NCBI GenBank assembly: GCA_023401045.1
Contig: JAEXEM010000071.1
Location: forward strand, 1-11,508
Source: Actinomycetes bacterium
GTDB taxonomy: Bacteria; Actinomycetota; Actinomycetes; Actinomycetales; Cellulomonadaceae
Direction: 5' to 3'
Length of the DNA stretch: 11,508 nucleotides
In this document: piece by piece, positions 1 through 7,430 of the stretch
Numbering within the stretch: position 1 is the first letter of the stretch
How the letters are laid out: the number at the start of each line of letters is the position of its first letter
The notes under the pieces: model-generated
Seen by the model: the letters and a program-made list of their open reading frames with translations, nothing else
The model's database searches: none
What the model was told of the DNA's origin: nothing
Position numbers and translations under genes: made by a program

Positions 1-412
1 GGGCGGTGGCCGCGTCGGCCACGGGGACGGAGACGAACGCGTGCTCGGGCACGTCGGCGGCCGCACCGGCACGCCCGGCCGCCAGCCACGCCATCCCGGA
101 GTCCTCGACGCGCGCACCGCCGGCGACCTCGTCGAGGAAGACGTGGTCGTGCACGCCGAGCGCGGCGAGCGCCCCGGCGAGCTCCTGGACGCGGTGGGCG
201 GCGAGCGCGGGTCCGTCGCCCTCGAGGTGCGCGAGCGCGTCGCCGATGACCTCGCCGCGCTCACCGCGCGTCGCGGTGACGACGACGACCGGGAACCCTG
301 CCTGCGACCACGTCGCGAGCAGGGCCCCGGTCGCGAGCGACTCGTCGTCGGGGTGGGCGTGCACGGCGAGCAGGCCGCCGGTGCGCCCGCTCGTCGTGCC
401 CGGTCCCGTCAT
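1..412 (-). CDS. mshB: MshB, mycothiol-pathway GlcNAc-Ins deacetylase (C-terminus beyond window)
   Basis: This is the N-terminal 137 residues of a zinc-dependent deacetylase of the LmbE/PIG-L fold; the gene runs off the left edge. The zinc-binding motif HPDDE is at residues 20-24 after a short hydrophobic strand (LLAVHA). It is followed by a VVVVTATRGERGEV strand and loop, which is typical of MshB. MshB removes the acetyl group from GlcNAc-inositol in the cytosol, the second committed step toward mycothiol, the actinobacterial thiol. The ATG at 412 lies only 5 bases after the typA stop codon, so the two genes are probably co-transcribed and translationally coupled. A mycothiol conjugate amidase (Mca) would share this N-terminus. 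The position after typA and the GERGEV stretch favour MshB, but the missing C-terminal half leaves some doubt. Confidence 0.87.
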   Translation of the reverse strand, partial: MTGPGTTSGRTGGLLAVHAHPDDESLATGALLATWSQAGFPVVVVTATRGERGEVIGDALAHLEGDGPALAAHRVQELAGALAALGVHDHVFLDEVAGGARVEDSGMAWLAAGRAGAAADVPEHAFVSVPVADAATA

Positions 413-417
413 GCGTG

Positions 418-2355
418 TCAGGCGCGCTTGTTGCGGGCCGTCTGCCGGGCGCGCTCGGTCTGGTCGAGCACGACCTTGCGGATGCGCACGACCTCCGGGG
501 TCACCTCGACGCACTCGTCCTCGCGGGCGAACTCGAGGGACTCCTCGAGCGTGAGCTTGCGCGGCGGCACGAGGTTCTCGAACGACTCCGCCGTCGAGGA
601 GCGGATGTTGTTGAGCTTCTTCTCCTTGGTGATGTTGACGTCCATGTCGTCGTTGCGGGAGTTCTCCCCGACGACCATGCCCTCGTACACCTCGGCGGTC
701 GGGTCGACGAAGAACGTGCCGCGCTCCTGGAGGTTGAGCATGGCGAACGGCGTCGCGACGCCCGCCCGGTCCGCGACGAGCGAGCCGTTGGTGCGGGTCT
801 CGATCGGGCCGGCCCACGGCTCGTACCCCTCGGCGATGGACGACGCGATGCCGGTGCCGCGCGTGTCGGTGAGGAACCGGGTGCGGAAGCCGATGAGGCC
901 GCGCGCAGGCACGACGAACTCCATGCGCACCCAGCCGGTGCCGTGGTTGCTCATCGTCTCCATGCGGCCCTTGCGCTGCGCGAGGAGCTGCGTGACGGCG
1001 CCGAGGTACTCCTCGGGGACGTCGATCGTCATGCGCTCGGTGGGCTCGTGCACCTTGCCGTCGATCGTCCGCGTGACGACCTGCGGCTTGCCGACGGTGA
1101 GCTCGAAGCCCTCGCGGCGCATCTGCTCGACGAGGATCGCCAGCGCGAGCTCGCCGCGGCCCTGGACCTCCCACGCGTCCGGACGCTCGGTCGGCAGGAC
1201 GCGCAGGGACACGTTGCCGATGAGCTCGCGGTCGAGGCGGTCCTTCACCTGGCGGGCCGTGACCTTGTGGCCCTTGCCGCCCTTGCCGGCCAGCGGGGAC
1301 GTGTTGATCCCGATGGTCATGGAGATCGCCGGGTCGTCGACCTGGATGAGCGGCAGCGGGCGCGGGTCGTCGGGGTCGGTGAGCGTCTCACCGATGGTGA
1401 TGTCCTCGATGCCGGCGACGGCGACGATCTCGCCCGGCCCCGCCTGCTCGGTGGGGACGCGCTCGAGCGCCTTGGTCTCGAGCAGCTCGGTGATGCGCAC
1501 GTTCTGCAGGGTGCCGTCGTGGCGCGCCCACGCGACGGTCTGCCCCTTGCGCAGGGTGCCGTTGTGGATGCGCAGCAGCGCGAGGCGGCCGAGGAACGGC
1601 GAGGCGTCGAGGTTGGTCACGTGCGCCTGGAGCGGAGCCTGCGGGTCGTACGACGGCGCCGGGATCTTCTCGAGGATCGTCGCGAACAGCGGCTCGAGGT
1701 CCGGGCTGTCCGGCAGGCCGCCGTCGGCGGGCTGCTCGAGCGACGCCTTGCCGACCTTGGCGGCCGCGTAGACGACCGGCACGTCGAGGATCGAGTCGAG
1801 GTCGAGGTCCGGGACCTCCTCGTGGAGGTCGGACGCGAGGCCGAGCAGCAGGTCGGTCGCCTCGTGGACGACCTCCTCGATGCGGGCGTCGGGGCGGTCG
1901 ACCTTGTTGACGACGAGGATGACCGGCAGCTTCGCGGCGAGCGCCTTGCGGAGCACGAACCGGGTCTGCGGCAGCGGGCCCTCGGACGCGTCGACGAGCA
2001 GGACGACACCGTCGACCATCGACAGGCCGCGCTCGACCTCGCCACCGAAGTCGGCGTGGCCGGGGGTGTCGATGACGTTGATGGTGATGCCGTCGGGCTG
2101 CCCGACCTTCGCGGCCGCGGGGCCGGCGTACCGGACCGCGGTGTTCTTCGCGAGGATGGTGATGCCCTTCTCACGCTCGAGGTCACCGGAGTCCATCGCC
2201 CGCTCGTCGACGTGGTCGTGCGCGCCGAACGCGCCGGACTGCCAGAGCATCGCGTCGACGAGGGTCGTCTTGCCGTGGTCGACGTGCGCGACGATCGCGA
2301 CGTTGCGCAGGTCGGGGCGCACGGCGAGGGCGGTGGCCTGGTCGGTCGAGGGCAT
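418..2355 (-). CDS. typA: TypA/BipA ribosome-associated translational GTPase
   Basis: This 645-residue protein has the full length expected of TypA/BipA, an EF-G-like GTPase that binds the ribosome and acts in 50S assembly and stress or low-temperature growth. The GTP-binding motifs are all present: G1 AHVDHGKT at residues 23-30, the switch I stretch EKGITI around 62-67, G3 DTPGH at 96-100 and G4 NKVD at 150-153. The effector and C-terminal domains follow, including RGELALAIL and the TypA-typical GRMETMSNHGTGW and GLIGFRTRFLTDTRG stretches. The ATG at 2355 is preceded by only a weak purine tract but puts the G1 motif at the usual distance from the N-terminus. It lies 56 bases downstream of the substrate-binding lipoprotein gene and 5 bases upstream of mshB, all co-directional. 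The gene looks intact. Confidence 0.97.
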   Translation of the reverse strand: MPSTDQATALAVRPDLRNVAIVAHVDHGKTTLVDAMLWQSGAFGAHDHVDERAMDSGDLEREKGITILAKNTAVRYAGPAAAKVGQPDGITINVIDTPGHADFGGEVERGLSMVDGVVLLVDASEGPLPQTRFVLRKALAAKLPVILVVNKVDRPDARIEEVVHEATDLLLGLASDLHEEVPDLDLDSILDVPVVYAAAKVGKASLEQPADGGLPDSPDLEPLFATILEKIPAPSYDPQAPLQAHVTNLDASPFLGRLALLRIHNGTLRKGQTVAWARHDGTLQNVRITELLETKALERVPTEQAGPGEIVAVAGIEDITIGETLTDPDDPRPLPLIQVDDPAISMTIGINTSPLAGKGGKGHKVTARQVKDRLDRELIGNVSLRVLPTERPDAWEVQGRGELALAILVEQMRREGFELTVGKPQVVTRTIDGKVHEPTERMTIDVPEEYLGAVTQLLAQRKGRMETMSNHGTGWVRMEFVVPARGLIGFRTRFLTDTRGTGIASSIAEGYEPWAGPIETRTNGSLVADRAGVATPFAMLNLQERGTFFVDPTAEVYEGMVVGENSRNDDMDVNITKEKKLNNIRSSTAESFENLVPPRKLTLEESLEFAREDECVEVTPEVVRIRKVVLDQTERARQTARNKRA

Positions 2356-2411
2356 GCAGGGGTTCTCATCTCAGGAGTGGGGGGCACGCCGGGCGCGACG
2401 CAGCGCCCACC

Positions 2412-4331
2412 TTACCGCCGTGTCCAGTTCCACCACCATGTGAGGTCCGCCGCTCCCGGCGGCAGGGCCGGGACGGCGTCGAGCACCGGGAGCCCTCGGT
2501 CGCGCCCGTCCGACCGCGCGGCCGTCGCCGTGAGGACAGGTGTCCGGGCGAGGGGCAGCACGGCACCCGAGGCCACCAGCGCGTCCGACGCAGCCGTCAC
2601 CCCCGCGGCCGCGGCGGCCGCGTCCGGCTGCACGGCGAGCGCGTCGAGGAGGACGTCCAGGGCCGGGTCGGCGTGACCGGTGACGTTCGCCGCGCCTCCG
2701 GTGCGCCAGCGTGCGACGAAGGACGCCACCGGCACGTCCTCCTGCGGCACCGGGACGACGGCGACGTCCCAGTCCTCCGGCCGGGTGCGCAGCGCCGCGG
2801 CCGGGTCGGTCACCTCGACGGGCTCGACGACGAAGCCGGCCGCGCGGGCGTGGCGGACGAGGCCGTCGAGGACGGCGGCGCGCACGGGGTCGGCGGTGTT
2901 GACCAGAGCCCGCACGGTCACCGGTCCCGTCCCCGCGGGCCCTGCGTCCCCCACGGGCTGGGACGTACCCGCGGGCGGCCCCTCGGGGCCGACCTGGGCC
3001 GCGACGACGTCCGAGACCGGCGCGTCCTCCCACAGCACGGCGACCGCGCTCGTCACGACCTCCTCCCGCTCGACCGCCGCGAGGAACGCCCGCCGCAGCG
3101 CGGCCGCCGCCGCGGCCGGGTCCTGGGCATCGGCGTGGGTCGCGGGGTCGAAGACACCACCGGCGCCCTCCTGGACGACCAGCTGCAGGACCGCGTCGCC
3201 GGCCGTCCTCACGACGGCGTCCTCGCCGAGCGCGAGGACCGCCTCGAGCACGTCGGGCGTGCTCAGCGGTGCCGCGACGTCCACCTCACCGGCGTCGAGC
3301 GCCTCGATCTGCGCCAGAGGGTCGAGGTCGGTACGGACGGCGACGGTCTCGAAGCCCGCGGGGCGGTCGCCGGCGTACGCCTCGTTGCGCACCATCTCGA
3401 CACCGTCCTCGCCGACGCGGGACAGGACGTACGGTCCCGTCGTCGTCGTCAGCGCGGGGTCGTCCCCGACGTCACCGGCGAGCCCTGCGGTGCGCCAGGC
3501 GGCGGAGATGGCGACGAGCGCTGCCCGGTCCTGCTGCTGCACCGCCGTGAGCACCGCCTGCGCCCAGCGCTCGGCGTCGACCGTGCCTCCGTCACCGGCG
3601 GCCTCCTCGGCCCCCGTCGACGGTGCCGCTCCCGTCGCACCCGCGGTGCCACCGTCCTCGGGCGCCGCGTCCTGCGCCGCGTCCGGGTCGGTGCCGGTGG
3701 CCTCCCCCTCACCGGCGAACGCCGCGCGGCCGACGACGTGCGCCGGCAGGTTGACGTCGAGCGCGACGCGCCAGTCCGCCACCGGAGCGTCGTGGACGAC
3801 CGTGACGGTCGCGCCGTCGACCACCGGCACCGCGGTCGCGTCCGCCACCGCAGGTGACGTCGCCGCGAAGGCGACGACGTCCTCGGGGACGTCGGCAGGG
3901 CTCCCCTCGCGGTCGAGCACGGGGACGACCTCGTCGAGCTGGCCGCTGCGCGCCGCCCACTCGAGCACGAGGTCCGCCGGGGTCACCGGGACGCCGTCGG
4001 ACCAGCGCGCCGTCGGGGCGATCGTGTAGCGCACGGTGAGCGGGGAGTCCGCCACCTTCTCCACGGTGCCGAAGGACGGGTCCGCCACGACCGAGCCGTC
4101 GGGGGCGAGCGAGGTGAACCCCGCCTGCACGAGCCCGCGCACGAGCACGCTGCCGGGCGCACGACCGGCGGCCGTCGCACCGTTGAGCGACGCGAACGGC
4201 AGATCGGTCGTCACGACGACCGTCCCGGCCCGGGCGGGGTCCACGGGGTCCGGCGCGCACGCGCCGACCACCCCGAGCGCGAGCACGAGCACGCCCGCCG
4301 TCGTCGTCCGTCGTGACCGTCGAACCGTCAC
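2412..4331 (-). CDS. Oligopeptide-type ABC transporter substrate-binding lipoprotein (SBP family 5)
   Basis: This 639-residue secreted lipoprotein begins with an Arg-rich n-region, a hydrophobic core (residues 13-22) and a lipobox VGAC with the acylated Cys at 25. Mature features match solute-binding family 5 (oligopeptide/dipeptide/nickel). They include an early strand-loop ending in a start-site duplication-like LVRGLVQAGF, the hallmark ARWSDG at about 108-113 followed by PVTPADLVLEW, and the actinobacterial C-terminus DLTWWWNWTRR. The GTG start at 4331 is supported by GGGAGG six bases upstream. Residues about 207-250 form an Ala/Gly/Asp/Glu-rich low-complexity insert, probably a flexible loop. 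Its natural partner would be the fused oligopeptide ATPase at 9206-11029, now separated from it by the accessory cassette. No permease gene is in the window. The ligand cannot be told from sequence. Confidence 0.9.
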   Translation of the reverse strand: MTVRRSRRTTTAGVLVLALGVVGACAPDPVDPARAGTVVVTTDLPFASLNGATAAGRAPGSVLVRGLVQAGFTSLAPDGSVVADPSFGTVEKVADSPLTVRYTIAPTARWSDGVPVTPADLVLEWAARSGQLDEVVPVLDREGSPADVPEDVVAFAATSPAVADATAVPVVDGATVTVVHDAPVADWRVALDVNLPAHVVGRAAFAGEGEATGTDPDAAQDAAPEDGGTAGATGAAPSTGAEEAAGDGGTVDAERWAQAVLTAVQQQDRAALVAISAAWRTAGLAGDVGDDPALTTTTGPYVLSRVGEDGVEMVRNEAYAGDRPAGFETVAVRTDLDPLAQIEALDAGEVDVAAPLSTPDVLEAVLALGEDAVVRTAGDAVLQLVVQEGAGGVFDPATHADAQDPAAAAAALRRAFLAAVEREEVVTSAVAVLWEDAPVSDVVAAQVGPEGPPAGTSQPVGDAGPAGTGPVTVRALVNTADPVRAAVLDGLVRHARAAGFVVEPVEVTDPAAALRTRPEDWDVAVVPVPQEDVPVASFVARWRTGGAANVTGHADPALDVLLDALAVQPDAAAAAAGVTAASDALVASGAVLPLARTPVLTATAARSDGRDRGLPVLDAVPALPPGAADLTWWWNWTRR

Positions 4332-4337
4332 CGCGTG

Positions 4338-4343
4338 CCTCCC
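4338..4343 (-). promoter_or_regulatory. Ribosome binding site of the substrate-binding lipoprotein gene
   Basis: The minus strand reads GGGAGG six bases before the GTG at 4331. This strong Shine-Dalgarno match fixes the start directly ahead of the signal peptide. Confidence 0.8.
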
Positions 4344-4489
4344 GCGTCAGTCGTCGTCCCTGCCCGGTCGCACCCCCGGAGCAGGTATCGGCGCGCGGGG
4401 CACAGGACTGAAGCCGCAGACCGGACAGGGCCGCCCGTACCGTACCTTCCCGGCAGCACCCAGCCCGCACCGGGCGCCGCGGCGCGCGT

Positions 4490-4520
4490 GCCCGGCCCCA
4501 CGTCGGGGACCGGGCGCCCG
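4490..4520 (-). terminator. Duplicated hairpin, probable relic terminator
   Basis: The sequence folds into a GC hairpin: gcccgg pairs with ccgggc, then one mismatch and three further pairs around a short loop. It matches the terminator at 9163-9194 at 30 of 32 positions. In this copy the left arm is less extended, so the stem is shorter. There is no T-run, as is common in actinobacteria. It lies just past the orphan ATPase-end fragment in minus-strand direction and upstream of the lipoprotein gene. It could now stop read-through from the cassette. Confidence 0.55.
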
Positions 4521-4588
4521 TCCGGAGGGTTCCGGAGACAGGTGAGCACCGTCTGCTCGCCGTCGATCTCCTCGATCGCGACGACCTC
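4490..4588 (-). repeat. Left flanking copy: relic of the oligopeptide ATPase gene 3' end
   Basis: This 99-base segment is a direct copy of 9163-9262. The terminator part matches at 30 of 32 positions (4490-4521). The coding part matches at 34 of 38 positions (4551-4588) and reads EVVAIEEIDGEQT on the minus strand, against EVVAIEEIDNERT at the end of the intact ATPase. The two matching blocks sit 61 bases apart here and 62 in the other copy; the roughly 30 bases between them have diverged. Upstream of the glutamate the reading frame (AWWDTGHG) no longer resembles the ATPase. It is therefore best read as a decayed or allelic gene-end fragment rather than a functional gene. Confidence 0.6.
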
Positions 4589-4827
4589 GCCGTGGCCGGT
4601 GTCCCACCAGGCTCGCGGGTCCGCGCGCCGACACCGGCCGGCCCTGCGAGGAGGGACGTCGTCGCACCCCGGGCCCGTCGAGCTGTCCCGCCGGACCTCT
4701 GACGCCCGCCGGCACCCTCAGGTCGCCGCCGAGGTGTCAGTACGACGGGCGGGACGGACCGAAGCCCCGGACGGGCGGACGGCGCGCCCCGTACGACCCG
4801 GCCGTTCCGACGCAGCGCGCGGTCCTG

Positions 4828-5544
4828 TCAGTCCGGTCGGTCGACCGCGGTCGCCCGTGCAGGCGCTCGCAGGGCCGCGCGCAGCGCCACCCCGTCCCCG
4901 ACGGGCAGCACGAGACCGAGGAGGTGGCCGAGTGCCGCGACCAGGGTCACCCCCATGACCACCGGCTGCCCCGGCCCCGCCGCGACAGCGACGCAGGCAG
5001 CCGCGAGCACGGCACCGGCCGGTCCTGCAGCAGTCACGGCGACGTCCGTCCATCGCGGCAGCGGGGGCCGCACCAACCGTGGGGAGTGCCTCGACATGAC
5101 GAAGATCCCCACCGCGTGAGGCCGGACGTGCCGGTAGACGAGGACGTGACCGAGCTCGTGGACGAGGACGAGGGCGAGGACGACCCCCAGGCACGCCGCG
5201 ACGACCGCGAGGGGCGGGAGCGCGAGCACGAGCCCCGTGACCCACAGGAGGCCGACGACGGCCCACGGACCGGCAAGGACCCGGAAGAACTCACGGGCGA
5301 CGGCCGCACCCGCCGCCACTCGGCCAGTCGCGAGCACCAGCGCCCGCGAGGGCTTGACGGCGATCGTCAGCTCGCACCGCACCACACCCAGGGGGGTGGC
5401 CGTGTCCCACCGCGCGCTGGCCATCCCGAGGCCGAGCACGACCGTCGCGAGCTCGATGTCGTCCGCGGTGCTCCCGGCGTCGATCGTGGGCGGCGGAGCG
5501 GGTAGATCGATCCCCAGGGGCACGAACCGCCACGAGCCGCCCAC
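4828..5544 (-). CDS. M50-type (site-2-protease-like) intramembrane zinc metallopeptidase
   Basis: With a GTG start at 5544 this is a 238-residue membrane protein. Residues 1-80 form a soluble N-terminal part with an immunoglobulin-like or beta character. Hydrophobic helices follow at about 92-109 and 111-128. The second runs straight into the zinc motif HELGH (129-133), exactly as in M50 peptidases. A loop with AAGPAGA (172-178) and a helix from 177 to 189 follow. The second conserved M50 element, LPVGDG (213-218), supplies the third zinc ligand Asp in a hydrophobic segment. Such enzymes cut within or near transmembrane helices. It is the last gene of the cassette, 34 bases after the permease stop, and its most obvious substrate is the single-helix peptide encoded at 8238-8546. 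The start is uncertain: the frame is open further upstream but has no ATG or GTG there, and no strong ribosome binding site is visible. Confidence 0.8.
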   Translation of the reverse strand: MGGSWRFVPLGIDLPAPPPTIDAGSTADDIELATVVLGLGMASARWDTATPLGVVRCELTIAVKPSRALVLATGRVAAGAAVAREFFRVLAGPWAVVGLLWVTGLVLALPPLAVVAACLGVVLALVLVHELGHVLVYRHVRPHAVGIFVMSRHSPRLVRPPLPRWTDVAVTAAGPAGAVLAAACVAVAAGPGQPVVMGVTLVAALGHLLGLVLPVGDGVALRAALRAPARATAVDRPD

Positions 5545-5578
5545 GGTCTCGACGCCCGGGGTGGGCTCGACGAGCAGG

Positions 5579-7111
5579 CTACTGATGGCGCACCAGACCG
5601 ATCTCGCGTTGACGTCCCACCAGGACGAAACCGAGGACTGCGAGTGCTGCGACGACGAGAGCCGGAAGCCACGACGCGTCCGCACCCGCCTTGCCGAGCA
5701 GCCATGCGACGACGATCGACAGGGCCGCCCAGGCCGCACCCGTCGTCCCGGTCGTGACGGTTGCCGACAGCGGCTGCTCCGACGAGAACGGCACCAGTGT
5801 CCCGCAGAGGTTCGCGACCCCCCACAGGGCGAGCCCGGCGAGGCTCGCCGTGAGCACGACCCCCGCGTCGTGGCCCAGCAGGAGGAGGCCGAGCACGTAG
5901 AGCGACCAGAGCACACCCGAGACCGCGAACGTCGCGACGAGACGAGGGAACACCCACGCCGTGCGTCGCCCGGTGATCTGGATGCGGAGCCACAGCGCAC
6001 CGCGCAGCGCACCGTGCGCGTAGGCGGCCAGCCCCCAGGGCAGGACGAGCCCGGCCGAGAGCACGTTCTGCGCAACGGCCGGTGGCACGCTCGTGCCGGC
6101 GGCGAACGGGGCGAGGACGCCGAGCGCGAGCACGAGCATCGTGACCACCGCCGTCTGCGGGAGCCGCGCGAGGCTCGCCGCCTCCAGCCAGACCTGTCCC
6201 GCGAACCGGCCGGTCGGCACCGGTGCCCCGACCCCGAACCGGGTCCATCGGGTCCGGGACGTGCGGAACGTCGCCCTGGACGCGAGGACGGCAGCACCGA
6301 GGGCGACGAGCGACCACGCGCCGACGAGCCCCCGTGCGCGGAACGTGTCCGCGTCCGAGCCCGAGGCCGCCGCGTCGGCCAGCGCCCAGAGCGGCAACGC
6401 ACTCAGCACACCGGGATCGGACCGCCCGTCGAGGACGAGCGCCGGCAGGGACATCGCCGCGACGAGCCCGAGAGCCGAGATGCTCGCGAACCCGAGCCCG
6501 TAGCTGTCCGGGACCCGCATGCGCTGGGCGAGCCACCGCACACCCGCGAACGCCCCCGCGACGAGCCCGACGGTGACGACGACGACCCACGCCACCGCAC
6601 CCGCCGCGTGCGGGCCACCGCCGTCGACGAGACGCGACAGCAGGGGCAGCGCCCCCACGGAGGTGAGGCACCCGAGCGCCGTCCCCGCGACGAGCACCGG
6701 GCCCGCCAGGCCGACCGCAACCACCCGTGACGAGACCGGCAGTAGGCGGCACAGGGTGTCGAGGGCGGTTCCCGGCGGGAGCGAAGCGGACAGGATCACC
6801 TGGTACATCGCGGCCGTCAGGGCGGTTCCCGCCAGGGCGAACCTGAAGAGGGCGCGGGAGTCGCCACCGGCCGCCTGCTGCGGCCCGAGGACGTCGTCCA
6901 GGAGGACGTACGCGAGGACCGACGTCGCGGCGACGAGGACGACGAACACGACGACGGACACGACGACCGCGCGGGTCCCGATCCCGATGCTCCGCGCCGT
7001 GTCCCTCAGCCAGAGCCTCGTCGAGAGGTGGACCACGGTCCGCACATGGCGACGCCTCGACACCTCACCCGGGGAGGTCGGCCCGACGCCGTGCGCGGTC
7101 GACGACGCCAC
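5579..7111 (-). CDS. Multi-spanning membrane protein, probable ABC exporter permease
   Basis: This protein of up to 510 residues has about 12 hydrophobic segments, for example around residues 49-72, 86-110, 125-150, 170-195, 205-225 and 270-290. A second set of six occurs before the C-terminus GRQREIGLVRHQ. It has no ATPase motifs and no family signature I can name. The two-halves pattern resembles large ABC-2-like permeases that pair with a soluble ATPase, and the cassette supplies one at 7431-8207. The GTG at 7111 follows the TGA of the upstream gene without a gap, suggesting coupling. An internal GTG at 7045 is preceded by GAGG nine bases upstream and would give a 488-residue protein starting MRTVVHL. 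Either start is possible. It probably moves the cassette's peptide or confers self-protection; this is inferred from neighbours only. Confidence 0.8.
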   Translation of the reverse strand: MASSTAHGVGPTSPGEVSRRRHVRTVVHLSTRLWLRDTARSIGIGTRAVVVSVVVFVVLVAATSVLAYVLLDDVLGPQQAAGGDSRALFRFALAGTALTAAMYQVILSASLPPGTALDTLCRLLPVSSRVVAVGLAGPVLVAGTALGCLTSVGALPLLSRLVDGGGPHAAGAVAWVVVVTVGLVAGAFAGVRWLAQRMRVPDSYGLGFASISALGLVAAMSLPALVLDGRSDPGVLSALPLWALADAAASGSDADTFRARGLVGAWSLVALGAAVLASRATFRTSRTRWTRFGVGAPVPTGRFAGQVWLEAASLARLPQTAVVTMLVLALGVLAPFAAGTSVPPAVAQNVLSAGLVLPWGLAAYAHGALRGALWLRIQITGRRTAWVFPRLVATFAVSGVLWSLYVLGLLLLGHDAGVVLTASLAGLALWGVANLCGTLVPFSSEQPLSATVTTGTTGAAWAALSIVVAWLLGKAGADASWLPALVVAALAVLGFVLVGRQREIGLVRHQ

Positions 7112-7414
7112 TCAGGCACCCGGCTGCGCGCGCCGACCAGGAAGCACGGCGCGCGGGCCCCCGATGAACGCGGCGCACAGTCCGAAGACCGCCCCGACGA
7201 CGAGGGAGCAGACCGCAGCTCCCACGAAGTTCGGAAGGAAGTGGACCTGCTTGATCCCGTCGACCTCCGGCGTCCAGACCTCCCACAGGAAAGGGACCGT
7301 CACCGTGACGTCCCGGGTGAACGCCACGACGGATGCCAGCACGCAGACCACCATGACGCCGAGCGCCCCGAGCACGGTCCCGACGACGGACACGATCACG
7401 ATACGGCGAGCCAT
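7112..7414 (-). CDS. Small two-helix membrane protein of the cassette
   Basis: This 100-residue protein is not recognised. It has a short basic N-terminus (MARR) and a long hydrophobic helix at about 5-32. An acidic/aromatic loop follows at 33-62, containing PFLWEVWTPEVDG. A second helix spans 63-84, and the tail is basic. Both termini are predicted to be cytoplasmic with the loop outside. GGGAG lies six bases before the ATG at 7414; the other ATG at 7420 would abut it, so 7414 is preferred. It starts 16 bases after the ATPase gene stop, and its own TGA touches the permease start, so it belongs to the operon. Roles such as immunity protein or accessory subunit of the transporter are guesses from position and topology. 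Confidence 0.75.
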   Translation of the reverse strand: MARRIVIVSVVGTVLGALGVMVVCVLASVVAFTRDVTVTVPFLWEVWTPEVDGIKQVHFLPNFVGAAVCSLVVGAVFGLCAAFIGGPRAVLPGRRAQPGA

Positions 7415-7420
7415 CTTCAT

Positions 7421-7425
7421 CTCCC
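7421..7425 (-). promoter_or_regulatory. Ribosome binding site deciding the two-helix protein start
   Basis: GGGAG on the minus strand is six bases before the ATG at 7414 but directly touches the ATG at 7420. This favours the shorter, 100-residue product. Confidence 0.65.
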
Positions 7426-7430
7426 TTCGA

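Larger units (their letters stand above)
4332..4827. other. Roughly 500-base spacer between cassette and lipoprotein gene
   Basis: No convincing gene fills this interval. Open frames on both strands are Arg/Pro/Gly-rich, as expected of non-coding GC-rich DNA. The recognisable content is the relic repeat and hairpin at 4490-4588 and the lipoprotein ribosome binding site near 4340. The promoter of the lipoprotein gene should lie between about 4345 and 4489 on the minus strand, but I see no clear -35/-10 pair. The part from 4589 to 4827, just downstream of the metallopeptidase gene, holds nothing I can assign. No clear terminator for the cassette is visible there. Confidence 0.5.

Noticed and set aside
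415..2676. A 753-residue open frame on the plus strand, the longest in the window
   Set aside because: It lies opposite typA, is made of Arg/Leu/Asp/Val-rich low-complexity sequence and is the expected antisense shadow of a gene with GC-rich third positions.
4328..4549. A 73-residue minus-strand frame continuing the EVVAIEEID relic toward the lipoprotein gene
   Set aside because: The continuation has no resemblance to the ATPase end and reads through the hairpin. It overlaps the lipoprotein start, so it is unlikely to be translated.
4347..4715. A minus-strand frame containing CPVCG, which might suggest a zinc ribbon
   Set aside because: Only one Cys pair is present, the rest is Arg/Gly/Pro-rich, and no ribosome binding site precedes it. 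The segment overlaps the relic repeat in a different frame.
4840..4850. Short palindrome gaccgcggtc near the metallopeptidase stop, considered as a terminator
   Set aside because: It lies inside the last codons of the metallopeptidase gene and has no loop, so it is probably a chance GC palindrome.
5237..6730. A 497-residue plus-strand frame rich in Arg, Pro and Glu
   Set aside because: It is antisense to the permease and metallopeptidase genes, has no recognisable domain, and its composition is that of a shadow frame.
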